Assembly (NCBI GenBank): GCA_013398275.1
Contig: VZSE01010145.1
Coordinates: forward strand, 434,001 to 498,000
Length of the DNA stretch: 64,000 nucleotides
Direction of reading: 5' to 3'
Source of the DNA: Promerops cafer
Lineage: Eukaryota > Chordata > Aves > Passeriformes > Nectariniidae
This document shows, one piece after another, positions 24,271 to 33,685 of the stretch. Within the stretch, counting starts at the first letter, position 1, and every line of letters begins with the position of its first letter. The notes beneath the pieces are model-generated. The model saw nothing but the letters and a program-made list of their open reading frames with translations. It had not been told where the DNA came from and searched no databases. The translations under genes were made by a program, and so were the position numbers.

Positions 24271-24583
24271 TTATTTTATTTTATATTTGAAATACTTTTT
24301 TTGGTGAGTTTTGTTTTATTACTTTTGTGGAGTTGTTTTGTTGAGAAGTTACATGGAGAGTTGTAAGGGTTTTTTGAGTTTTTTATTTGTTTTTTTTAGA
24401 AGTTTTTTGAATTTTTTTTTAAAGATGTTTGTTTGGATTGCTGCGTTTGCAAAAGTTAAGTTTTGAAGTAGATGGGTATGTGTTATTTTATTATTGTATT
24501 TTTTTTTATTGTTTGAGTAAGGTGATTTATGAAAGAGGTGAATGGTTTAGAAATTTGTGTGAGAAAGTGATAGGGAAAGAAAT
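24271..24583. other. Strand-specific C-depleted segment
   Basis: Across 313 bases the + strand has only 6 C but about 73 G by hand count, with T as the dominant base. All six remaining C lie in TAC or TGC; none follows a pyrimidine. Normal composition with TC and CC resumes abruptly at 24584. Simple AT-richness would lower G and C together, so this asymmetry needs another cause. An open frame inside (24429-24635) shows no domain I recognise and probably exists because C-poor, T-rich DNA lacks certain stops. Confidence 0.85.
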
Positions 24584-24639
24584 CACGTCCCTAATAAGAT
24601 CATTTACAGAGCTTCAGCAGTGGAGAAAACAGTGATTTC

Positions 24640-24840
24640 CAAACAAAGCCTCAATTAAGGATAAAAATAATTCTGCAAATAATACTGTATTTGCATGGGA
24701 AATATGCAAAATACCGTAATGCAATTCTTAATCAACTAGAGAGCTGTCAGACATACAAAAATAAGTTAATTCTGCTGTTAATATTGCTGCATGTTATAAA
24801 TATTAATTGAATGCTATTCAACATTAGTTTCATTATTGTT
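24640..24840. promoter_or_regulatory. Candidate conserved noncoding element with octamer motifs
   Basis: AT-rich DNA of non-repetitive character contains an exact ATTTGCAT octamer (24689-24696), a 7/8 match ATGCAAAA (24704-24711) and a third near match CTGCAAAT (24673-24680). These resemble the ATGCAAAT site of POU-domain (OCT) transcription factors. Function is inferred from motif density only. Confidence 0.3.
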
Positions 24841-25559
24841 TAGCGAGTGTTTTAACTCCCCCCACCCTTTAAGTTGTCAAATAATTGGCTTTCTTCTGCT
24901 CTAGTCTGTTCTCATCAAGTGGGTTCATGTGGAAAAGAAGGAAAACCTCATATAACCAACTTGAAGGGCCAAAAAATGCCGTTTCCAAAGAGTCTGTAAG
25001 TTTGTCCTTTTTACCTAAGTTTGACAGACTGTGAAGCAAAGTTTTGGTCTGGTGGCCAGCCTTGGTCTGGCTCTAGGCATCCTTCTGTAGCCAGGAGAGG
25101 ATCTGCCATTGTGAGCACCTGCTGTGTACCACGGGTGCTCTGACCAGGATTCAGGAACTGCCTGAAGAAAGCCGACAGACTGCCTGTGGGAGAAGCTGTC
25201 TGCTTTTCTCATTAGCAAGAGCTAAAGGGTCTCTATCAGGGCCTTTCATGTGGTAAAAAGAACTCATTAATTGCTTAATTCTGTGGTTGCTATTTCTGTC
25301 ATTATTTATGAATATTCTAGAATCTGACACTGGGGCAAATCCTAGTCTTAGTTAAATTAGTAAGTTAATAGTAAATTTAAAAAGTGGCTCGATTCACTAT
25401 TGTTCTTTTGGATTTCTTCTAATTAAAATAAAACCCTAACCCATTATAGGGCTATTCCCCATTATCACAAGTGCATGTACTACATTACAGTGCTGTTGTG
25501 CAAATTCCTTCACAGATATTAAAGGTTTTGTGTTGAAAGGGGATGTGAGGTGGGTAAAT
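24841..25559. other. Noncoding stretch, nothing recognised
   Basis: No gene or repeat family that I can support. A CCCTAACCC at about 25433 is too short to be a telomeric tract. Confidence 0.5.
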
Positions 25560-25640
25560 ACAAACCCATTTTACAGACATGAAAGTGAACGTACCTGGGC
25601 ATGCCAGAGGGCACCCGAGTGAGTCCACGAAAAACCCAGG
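25560..25640 (-). mobile_element. Possible MIR/CORE-SINE relic
   Basis: CCCATTTTACAGACATGAAAGTGAAC resembles the reverse complement of the block GTTTCCTCATCTGTAAAATGGG of MIR SINEs. The downstream body is too diverged to follow, so this is a weak call. Confidence 0.3.
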
Positions 25641-28460
25641 AAAGGAAGCAGAATACCAGCCCTTGCTGTAACCACCAGCACATTTTCTTCATCAGCTCCT
25701 TGGCAGATAAATTCCCATCAGCCAGCCTCGTACAGCCATGAACCCAGCACTGATTTCAGCCACAGAGAACGTCCTGTTGCAGGTCATGTGCATTTTCATG
25801 TCACGGAGAAATCCAGTCATCACGAGGAAGAAAGGGTTACTACACCTGGTTTGACACCTGTAGAGAGCTAAGCCAAAGGGCTGGAGAAGTCTGGGAAAGG
25901 ACAGCCTCGTGCCAGCCAGGCAGTGTGAGGTGGTGCAAGAGCTGATCTCCATCCCGGGTAATAGGCAGATTTAGCCAAACGTGTTACTGAGCACAGGAGT
26001 AGTTGGAGGAAAACATGGCAGAAAAGGGCCTAGTGCTCCTTTCACCCTCCAAAACTGTGACATGATTTTGCCTTTGCTTTATGGATCTGAGCAAGAAGAA
26101 TGATCCATATTCACACATTAAAAAATGCAGTGCTTTTGTCCTATTTTTTCATCTCAGTTCTCTCACCATTATAACAAAGTAGATACGTAACAGAGGGACA
26201 GAGGCTGAGCATCCTCAGGCTCAATTAGTGGCTTGTCTGAAAGAGCAGGCAAGCAGTTTCCATGAACAGTTTCAAAAATGTGCCCAGAGTCTCACTGCTC
26301 TGAGAGTTCATAATCTCTTCTCATTTTCAGGCCAAACTTGCTCAGGCCAGACTAAAGCAACTTGTTACTGTATCAGTTTAATCATTTACCTAATGAACTG
26401 CTCTCCCTCCCAGTGTTTCTCCTCAGATGCAGGCAGAAAGGAGTCAGCACCCTCAGAGGATCATTTTGCAATGCAGAAAGAATCTTGTTCTTTGTTCATG
26501 TGGTGTGCTCTTCCTTTCCCTCATCTTCAGCCGTGTTTCTCACCTGTTCTCTCACCTTTGCAGCCTTTGGTGGCCAGAAGGCGTGCCCTGTATTCCCGAG
26601 GAGCCTCTCCAGTGTTTGCTGGGACGGTGCAGGTGATTCCCTCCCCCCTGATACACCTGGTGGCTGTGTTCCGTGCCAGGGAATATGGGGGTGCCCCCTT
26701 GCAGGCACTTGGGGGTCTCTCTGAGGATTCTTGGGGAGACATGCAGGGATGGGGCTGGAGAGGGGATGTCTGACTTAGCTGCGGCAAACAGCGCTGCCAT
26801 GGATCGGGGCAGTACGGGAGGAAACCTGGGAAACCTGCCCACAGCACAGAGAACCCACAAAATATGGATTTCAGCACTGTAAAAAGTCCTCTCCTGAGGT
26901 TCTCCATTTTCTTTGGGCTTCTGTACTTACACAATTGAGGCACAGATATAATTTGCTCCTTCTTACTTTGCAGAAAAGTATAGCAAGTAGATCTTAAAGA
27001 CATAGAAAACCCCAGACAATCAGGAAAAAATAAATTAATTATAAAATACAATTAGTTGCCCATTTAAACCTTGTGTGCTAATTCTTGTGGAATCAGATTT
27101 TACTTAGATTTGGGGTACTGTGGCTTTGGTTTTGCTTGCCTTGGCTTACAGTGATGTGCAGCAACAAATGAAAAACCTGTTCATGTACTGGGAAGCTCTT
27201 CTTTCAGCTCCCAGTTAAGGACAATGAAATGTTATTTTGCTTTCTCTGTCTTTATTTCTTCCCATCACATACTTTTTTAGCCATATTTGCAAAAACTTCG
27301 AGGCAATATTGCTACAAATACATATTTAAGATTTGATTACTCATTCTCATCCACTATCATGTGCCAGACATGCAGCCTACTCTAACAGATTACTGTTCTT
27401 AAAGTTGTTACAGGAAGGTTAAATAAAATGTTGCTTTTATGACACTGAATATCTTTATGATGTTTTAGCTAAATTATAGGCTGTTTGGGGATGCCACAGA
27501 TGTGCCAGGTATTAAAAATCAAACTGGCAAAATGTCACCAGTCCCTTGCCCAAGTTAGTGAGTTCCTGATTCTGAAGCACCTACCATTTGTTGTCCCACA
27601 CCTCAGGAGCCCGTCCCTGCCACGCTTCCTGCTGCACCTTTAAGGACACAAAGCAAAAGCAAAACATGACAAAGCTGCTCCAAGAGTAAAATCAAAGTCT
27701 GAACTGAAGCCACCAAAAATCCTGATTTTCCAAATTTCTGTCTGCTGTGGTTGTTAACCATCCTCCTTTAGGAGCCCCCTTCACTAATTTATTTTGCTCT
27801 CAGAGACTTGGGAAAAGACATGTACCACTTCAAAGTGGTAGCTAAGTGTGTGTGTGTATATATTTACATATATAAAAATATCTCTATCGATGAAAAAAGA
27901 ATTAAAAATAAAATATGCACCTTCCATGGGAAAAGTAGTACCACAAAATCAATGAATGACTGATGCTGCAATCTTCAAGGGAGAACAGAAAGACTCTGAA
28001 AGCAGAGGTTAAAGAAGAGAAGGCAAGTTGAAAATCTTATTCTTTAAAATAGAGCCAGAGCTGGACAGTGGTGCTGAATGGGACATTTGAACAAGTTCTT
28101 GGAGAATATTCAAATTTAAGTAAGAAGAATAGCAGTCTGAAATGTTTGCAGATGTTTTTGTTCTTGTTGCTGCCTGCTCTACTTCTTTCTGTTAAAATAT
28201 AGAAATAAATGTTTACTTGACACACTTTAGGTGAAAATGGGATTTCTTTTGAAAGTATATAAGCAAGAAATCACAATGCAAGTACGTTAAGGAGTTTTAG
28301 GTCTCAGGTTTTGCAGAGTAATTCAAGCACAAAGAAAATGAACTTATTTTAAATATTTTTAAATCTTTATTTTTTTAGTGCTGCAATCTATTTTTCAGCA
28401 TGTATGAAATGTTTCAAGAGATGAAAGCATCTCATTTTTAAATCATTCACATTCTTCTAC
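25641..28460. other. Noncoding stretch, no gene recognised
   Basis: The longest open frame of the window (26228-26773, about 181 codons) lies here, overlapped by open frames on both strands in a GC-richer patch. Its product is Pro/Ser/Cys-rich with no domain, and I do not believe it is a gene. A short TG/TA alternating run occurs near 27848-27875. Confidence 0.5.
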
Positions 28461-28464
28461 CAAC

Positions 28465-28562
28465 CTCTTTTTTTTTTTGCTTTTTAGGACTTCAAGGAAA
28501 ACCTGTGCTGAAGCTGCTAGCTTTTAAAAAAGCTGTGTTATGAAGGTGCTGACAATAAAGAG
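28465..28562 (+). other. Acceptor-like site followed by a polyadenylation hexamer
   Basis: A pyrimidine tract of about 20 bases runs into CTTTTTAG (about 28470-28488), which has the form of a 3' splice site. About 65 bases further lies AATAAA (28553-28558). Together they could mark a small terminal exon of a noncoding transcript. Both signals are common by chance, and the downstream frame closes quickly. Confidence 0.15.
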
Positions 28563-28710
28563 TAAGATATGTTTAGATATACATTATTTTGAGGGTGTGA
28601 GAACAGAATAAAAATTATCAATGGGTGCATGGACTGTAAAGTTCTCTGTACCCACTTTCAAACATTTTCCTTGTTGTATTGCTGTAAATTGGTCCCAGTA
28701 TGGACTAAAA

Positions 28711-28740
28711 ACACTAATAAACACTAATAAACACTAATAA
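28711..28740. repeat. Three tandem copies of a 10-base unit
   Basis: ACACTAATAA is repeated three times without a mismatch. It is a short simple tandem repeat of no evident function. Confidence 0.95.
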
Positions 28741-29784
28741 ATCAAAAAGATTTATTTGCCAGACTTAACTTAGGTGTTGTGCTGCCTTCAAATATTTGTG
28801 ACTGACTTAGAATATTTACCTCCCTTAGCCAAGCAATATAGAAATGGGCTTGAATTAAGAAGCTGAAACAAGAGAAACCCTTTTTGCCCACTGAGCTGAA
28901 GTCACACCCACGCCTCTCATGAATGTTGATGCCAGCTGTGCAGCTTCACATGGTGACCTGTAAATCTACTCTGGAGGTTCCAGAAAATGTAAAGGATGCC
29001 TCCACTTTTATAGAACACCTGCCAGATTTAGAGCATGGAAGCACAGCAAGGATAATCACTCTTCATGTTTCAGAGCAGAAGAAAATTGGTTTATGGCCTG
29101 GAGATGATGCTTTTTCCCCTTGGTTGTCACACTTTTGGGCTGTCATGTTACAAATTCCTCTCTCTGAAGTTCTAAGGCCTTGAGCACTGGACACCATGAG
29201 AACTGCAATGGGGACTTGACAGACCCAGGGGAAAACCACATTTTTGGCCTGTTTGATGGCTGGTTTTGCCTTGGTCTGCACAGAGAAATAACCCAAAAGT
29301 GTTTTGAGCAGCTCTCCCGAGTCAGCCCCCACCTGCATCATCTATGGCAGGTGAAGAACCTCTGAGGGCTGTGTGTCAGCTGCACTCCCTACCCATCTAC
29401 ACAACTAAAAAACCTTTTTAGGGAATATTTCAGTTTGCTTCTCCCAGCCAATAAAGAGGCTGGACCCCTCTTTCTCTAGCAAACCAGGAAAATATTTCAG
29501 CTGGGTACAGTCAGAGGGTGAGGGAGTGCTGAGAGCTTTTGGAAGCTTTACCTGAATGAATTCCACCTGCCCTATGTAGACTGGTTCTGCTGAATAATGG
29601 GTGATCTGTTTCCCCATTATGTAATCAAATCAGTGCTCCAGTTGCTAGCAGCTGTGAGGAAATCAGATACCTGTTTACACAGAGAATCTTTACTTTTAAA
29701 TAAAATTAAGAAAGAGGGGGAATCCAGCAACCACGTGTTAACATTCAGTTGGAAGTGGAGTGGATTTAACAAACCTGTGAATTT
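28741..29784. other. Noncoding stretch, nothing recognised
   Basis: No supportable gene or repeat family. It ends at a CR1 fragment. Confidence 0.5.
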
Positions 29785-29987
29785 TAAGATGCGCAGGAGA
29801 TTCTATCTGAGCATTAGGAAATTCTTTTTTTGCTGTGTGGGTGACTGAGCACAGGGACAGTTTGTCCAGAGGGGTAATCCTTAAACACCTTCTGTCCAGA
29901 CAGGATTGTGGGGAACTGGATTTTAGTTCTGGGGTGCTGGAGCAGATGACCTCTGGAAGTTCATCCCTTCTGTGATTCTGTATGTGC
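29785..29987 (+). mobile_element. CR1 LINE 3' fragment
   Basis: The order of blocks matches CR1 3' regions: GCAGGAGATTCTATCTGAGCATTAGGAAA, a GGTGACTGAGCACAGGGACAG block, a GTTTGTCCAGAGGGG block and GCAGATGACCTCTGGAAGTTC. It ends in CTTCTGTGATTCTGTATGTG, a degenerate CR1 terminal repeat. Relative to my memory of the consensus it is 5'-truncated and carries many substitutions and small gaps. Its 3' end points to higher coordinates and runs directly into poly-T and an N-containing duplication. Confidence 0.8.
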
Positions 29988-30101
29988 CCCAATACTGCTT
30001 TGAAATGATTTTTTTTTTTTTTTTTTTTTTTTNAACCTGCTTCTGTGATTCTGTATGTGTCCCAATACTGCTTTGAAATGATTTTTTTTTTTTTTTTTTT
30101 T
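29967..30101. repeat. 73-base tandem duplication with poly-T tracts and one N
   Basis: A 42-base segment (29967-30008) recurs at 30040-30081 with one difference (C at 29987, T at 30060). Each copy is followed by poly-T: 24 T at 30009-30032, then N at 30033, and 20 T at 30082-30101. The single N between near-identical copies is the usual mark of a badly closed assembly gap at a homopolymer. The true genome may have one copy. Confidence 0.85.
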
Positions 30102-30780
30102 AGTTTGAAACAACTAAAATGTAGGAACATGTCTTCTCTGGTTTTATTTGTATGGCTCCCCCAGTGAATTTCATGTCTGCAGACCCTGCTAGTTTATGTT
30201 CAATCTCAGCTAATTTTAAAAAAGAAAAACATAAAGGGGAAAACATATGTCACCTTCAGCTGACTTTGAAGAATAATTGCTTTTTTGGGAAGGGCAAATA
30301 ACTCTTGCTCTAATGCAACAAAGATGGATATTTGTGCCTACCATTAGAATGACAGACAAGAAGATGGGGAGAGGTGGGGCTGCTGAAGCAAACATCCTTT
30401 ATTATTTGCAGGCAAATTTCCTCCATCTCCAGCAGCTCACACTGCATTGTCAACTGGCAGACTTAGGAACCACAGCTGTGAGAGAAAATACTCTGTACTT
30501 AGAGCCTTTCCTCCACGGCTACCAAAACCCTTCAGAAGGCAGGCTTTGTACTGCCAGAAGCCAGGGGAGGGCAGGGGGGCACACCACTGACGTGGCTCAG
30601 TCTCGAGTGTAATGTAAACTCAACCACAAACTGAAGAAACTTTGGGGTTTTTGGTGTCCAGTGCCCTCAGCTCACCTTGGTGGAGTAACTGTATTTACAA
30701 ACTGACACTGTGCAGATTATTATGCTGAGTGTCTGTCATGGCTCATCATGAATAGGAAATTACCTGTGGAATTACAAACA
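30102..30780. other. Noncoding stretch, nothing recognised
   Basis: No supportable gene or repeat. An open frame at 30277-30612 has no domain that I recognise. Confidence 0.5.
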
Positions 30781-31000
30781 GTGGGTACAACAATAAATGA
30801 TAGTTAATTATGTATAATAGATCTGATCATTTATTGCTACAGGATGTCAGTGATAAAATTAATTTTAAAAAAGCTGATCAACTTCATAATCTTACAAAAC
30901 AAAGCATATTAGCTACCTATTACCTTCCTTTTGTGACTTGTCATTAATTTTCTATTGTTATCCAAATGCAGGACACAACATAACACACAAGCCACTCTTT
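30781..31000. promoter_or_regulatory. Candidate noncoding element with an inverted repeat
   Basis: CAATAAATGAT (30791-30801) and its exact reverse complement (30826-30836) flank a 24-base AT-rich spacer that contains TTAATTA. The surrounding sequence is AT-rich but non-repetitive, as in many conserved noncoding elements. Function is not shown. Confidence 0.25.
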
Positions 31001-32564
31001 TCTAATTAGGAAAGGTCCTTGTGTTTCAAGTAGGTACAGGATTATTGACTCATACTAAACAAAGTGAATTTTCAGTTATTTTTCAGGATAAAAGGAAACA
31101 CTGAAATAACAAAAAGGGAGAGAAGCAAGGAAAAAGGCAAAACTCCCCAATAAGTAAATAAAAATAAGAATGTGATATTTAGTATTTCATTGCCTTCCAA
31201 AGAACCTTTTGTGCTACAAGTCCAGTAGTTGGATTTACATTTTTATTTCAACCCTTTAAACTTTTTGGGTCAAAATTAGTTGTGGACAGCCTTATACAGT
31301 CAGGCCAATAGAAACCCATCTTTTTAAAGTGAGAAATCATGTCTTAAAATTCTACAGCTTCTTCAGGTCTCTATCTATTAAGCAGTAGACATTTTTGATT
31401 AAATTCAGTGACAGTAATCTAAGAGAATTTTTTCTCCTCTCTTTTTTTTTTTTTTTTTACTAATGTCTGACAGCTTTTGTAACAAAGTTTTTCAAACAGG
31501 ACTTCAAATCAGCTGTAATTTAATTTATAGCTAATATGAATATCGAAGAGTTTACACAAATTTGCATGAAGAGCTTCCATTTCATGTTGAACATCTCTGC
31601 TTGTCCATAAGCACTTGGAGATGAATTTAAGGGAGACTTATGAATGAGACTGAAGCTGATAGTGCAGACTGGCCTAATTTGGCTTTAGTTACCTGATTAA
31701 GTATCTTTTTACTTTAGAGCATTTGAAGCGAAAAATGTATTGGTCACAAAATTTGGACAGTTTTCCCATTTATGGTAGAAATCCTATTAAAATTAATCAG
31801 CCTTTCAATTTGAAACAGCCTGATAAAAATTTAAATCATGGAAATGCTATTCTACATTTAAACTATTGCTCACTTAGCTCGTTAATGAGATCAAAAGTAA
31901 CCACTTTTTGTGACACTTGATCATTTGAAAGCGTGTCAAGAACTTCAGTCAAAGACCTTTCAAATTCAGCACATTTCTGTGGAAGTAGTTACATCTGAGC
32001 CAAATTTACCACCTTTTCTCTCAAACCTGTGCATTTGTCCAGAAAATAAAATCCTGACTGGAACAGGAACCAGTTCTTCCCCCCGGAGCTTCTCAGCACA
32101 GCGAGTGCCTGACCTGAAAGTCGCACACATCTGCAGCAGCCCGCCTGGAGTTCAGCTCCTGATCCTATCACAATGCCCTGTGCAGTGGCCATCATTGTTA
32201 CTAGGGGTGTTATATGGCTTCACTATTGATGAGGAGCAAATAGAGGTGACTCATAAAAATCTTCCTAATCGACTGCTAGTGATAACTCTGTATTTCATTG
32301 TCAAACACCTTATTTCTGTTATCAGTCTTCTGTTTTGTCACATCTCTGTGAATGTTTCACCCCACTTCCCATTTAAAATTCATTCAGCACTGTGGAGACC
32401 TTTCTATTCCACTTCAGAAAGTTCTCTATTTATTGATTAAGCAGCAGTTAATGTGTGTCACTGGAAACATGCATGCAAACTGTGATCCAGGTGAATATTA
32501 CTGTTGCACTGTTGTGAGTGCCTTTTAATGAAGGAATAAACCAGAGATTATTCTTTTGGCTGGA
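31001..32564. other. Noncoding stretch, no gene recognised
   Basis: AT-rich DNA with a 17-base poly-T at 31442-31458. The open frame at 31910-32440 (about 176 codons) has no recognised domain and no coding signature I can point to. Confidence 0.5.
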
Positions 32565-32900
32565 TGTCTTGGTTTGCAGGTTATTCTCTTGTCTGGGAAC
32601 AGGGGAATTATAGTTTGGTTCCTATCTAATATTCTGGGGCAGAAGCAGGTTTCCTGGCAGACAGGACCCCCCACACCTGAGTCATGCTGCTCAAGAGGTA
32701 TTGTCTGCTCAGGTGAGCCAAATTCCCTCTGTAACGAGAGGCAGAAGAGCCCCAAAAAGAAGGAAACAGGAAAAAAAGAAGGAAAACTGAGGGGCTGTGA
32801 AAGCCCAGGGGGAGATCAGCTCCCTGATCTGCAGGGTACCCTGGGATTCTTTGAAGTAATGCAAAGTACAATTTCTGGGAAGAATCACAGAGTGCCTGAC
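32565..32900 (+). mobile_element. Possible LTR-derived sequence
   Basis: TGTCTTGGTTTG at 32565 is the kind of 5' terminus I remember for several passerine endogenous retrovirus LTRs. The following 330 bases are moderately GC-rich and non-repetitive. I could not find a matching CA-3' end or a target-site duplication, and no retroviral coding sequence lies nearby. A diverged solo LTR fragment is one reading; coincidence is another. Confidence 0.25.
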
Positions 32901-33479
32901 TGGAAAAAAATACATCTGAAGAAACAGTTCACATCCTAAAAAAATCTACACATCCTCACAAACTACAAAATGTGCCATAACTTTGATGAGAATTCACTAA
33001 AACCATGCATTTGCCTCAGTTTCCCTCTGGAACACCATACAAAACACTTCCAGCTGGCTCCAAAAATACAGGCATGTACCAGAGCCATGTTGTTCAGTAG
33101 GTTTGTTTATTTTAGGCTCCGTTGATTTGTTGCAGAAATATGCTAGACCCTTAATCCCAGTAGGAAATCGAAACTGTGAGAAAGACAAAGTCTGGCTGAC
33201 CCCCTGCAAGAACAAGCAGCAAATCCTGCTGAGAAATAGCAGTAGCAAAACCAGAGGGAATTACCGTAGAGTTTTGTCTTGGAGGATGACAACTGTTCAA
33301 AAAATGCAATGGCTGAAGGAGTAATTCTTCTCCACCCTCCCACTTTGCCTGCATGAAGCACGTAACAAATGGTGAGTTGAAATGTATGCTGGTGATAGTG
33401 TCAATGAGGGATCAGGGCTATTCGTGATACTTCCTCGATTTGTTCTGCCTCATTAGCCCTGTGGCTTATTGCAGTTCCC
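32901..33479. other. Noncoding stretch, nothing recognised
   Basis: No supportable gene. A TTGCCTCAGTTTCCCTC block near 33010 recalls MIR but is too short to call. Confidence 0.5.
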
Positions 33480-33685
33480 AGGCATCCCCTCAGGGCCGGG
33501 CCGTGGGTAGGGGCAATATGGAAAGGCGAGGTGCGGGTGCCACCTGCTCCCGCCGCGTTTTCGGGGCACAGCTGGCGGGGCCAGGGCTGCTGTCCCCTGT
33601 CCCTCAGGTTCCATGTTCATTGGAATTCACCGTCCTGCTCGCTCCGTGCTTTTCCGAGGAGCACCCCGTGTGCAAGGGGCCCTGA
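33480..33685. other. CpG-rich islet
   Basis: About 14 CpG dinucleotides in roughly 190 bases by hand count, in clearly GC-rich sequence, against CpG-poor surroundings. This suggests a small CpG-island-like element or a GC-biased patch. Open frames within it have no recognised domain. Confidence 0.5.

Noticed and set aside
25430..25445. CCCTAACCC, considered as interstitial telomeric repeat
   Set aside because: Only about one and a half units, so chance is sufficient.
26228..26773. Longest open frame, about 181 codons on the + strand
   Set aside because: It overlaps several open frames on both strands in a GC-richer patch. The product has no recognisable domain and looks like chance composition.
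28711..28740. Three short direct repeats, considered as a CRISPR-like array
   Set aside because: The units are 10 bases, contiguous and without spacers, in vertebrate DNA.
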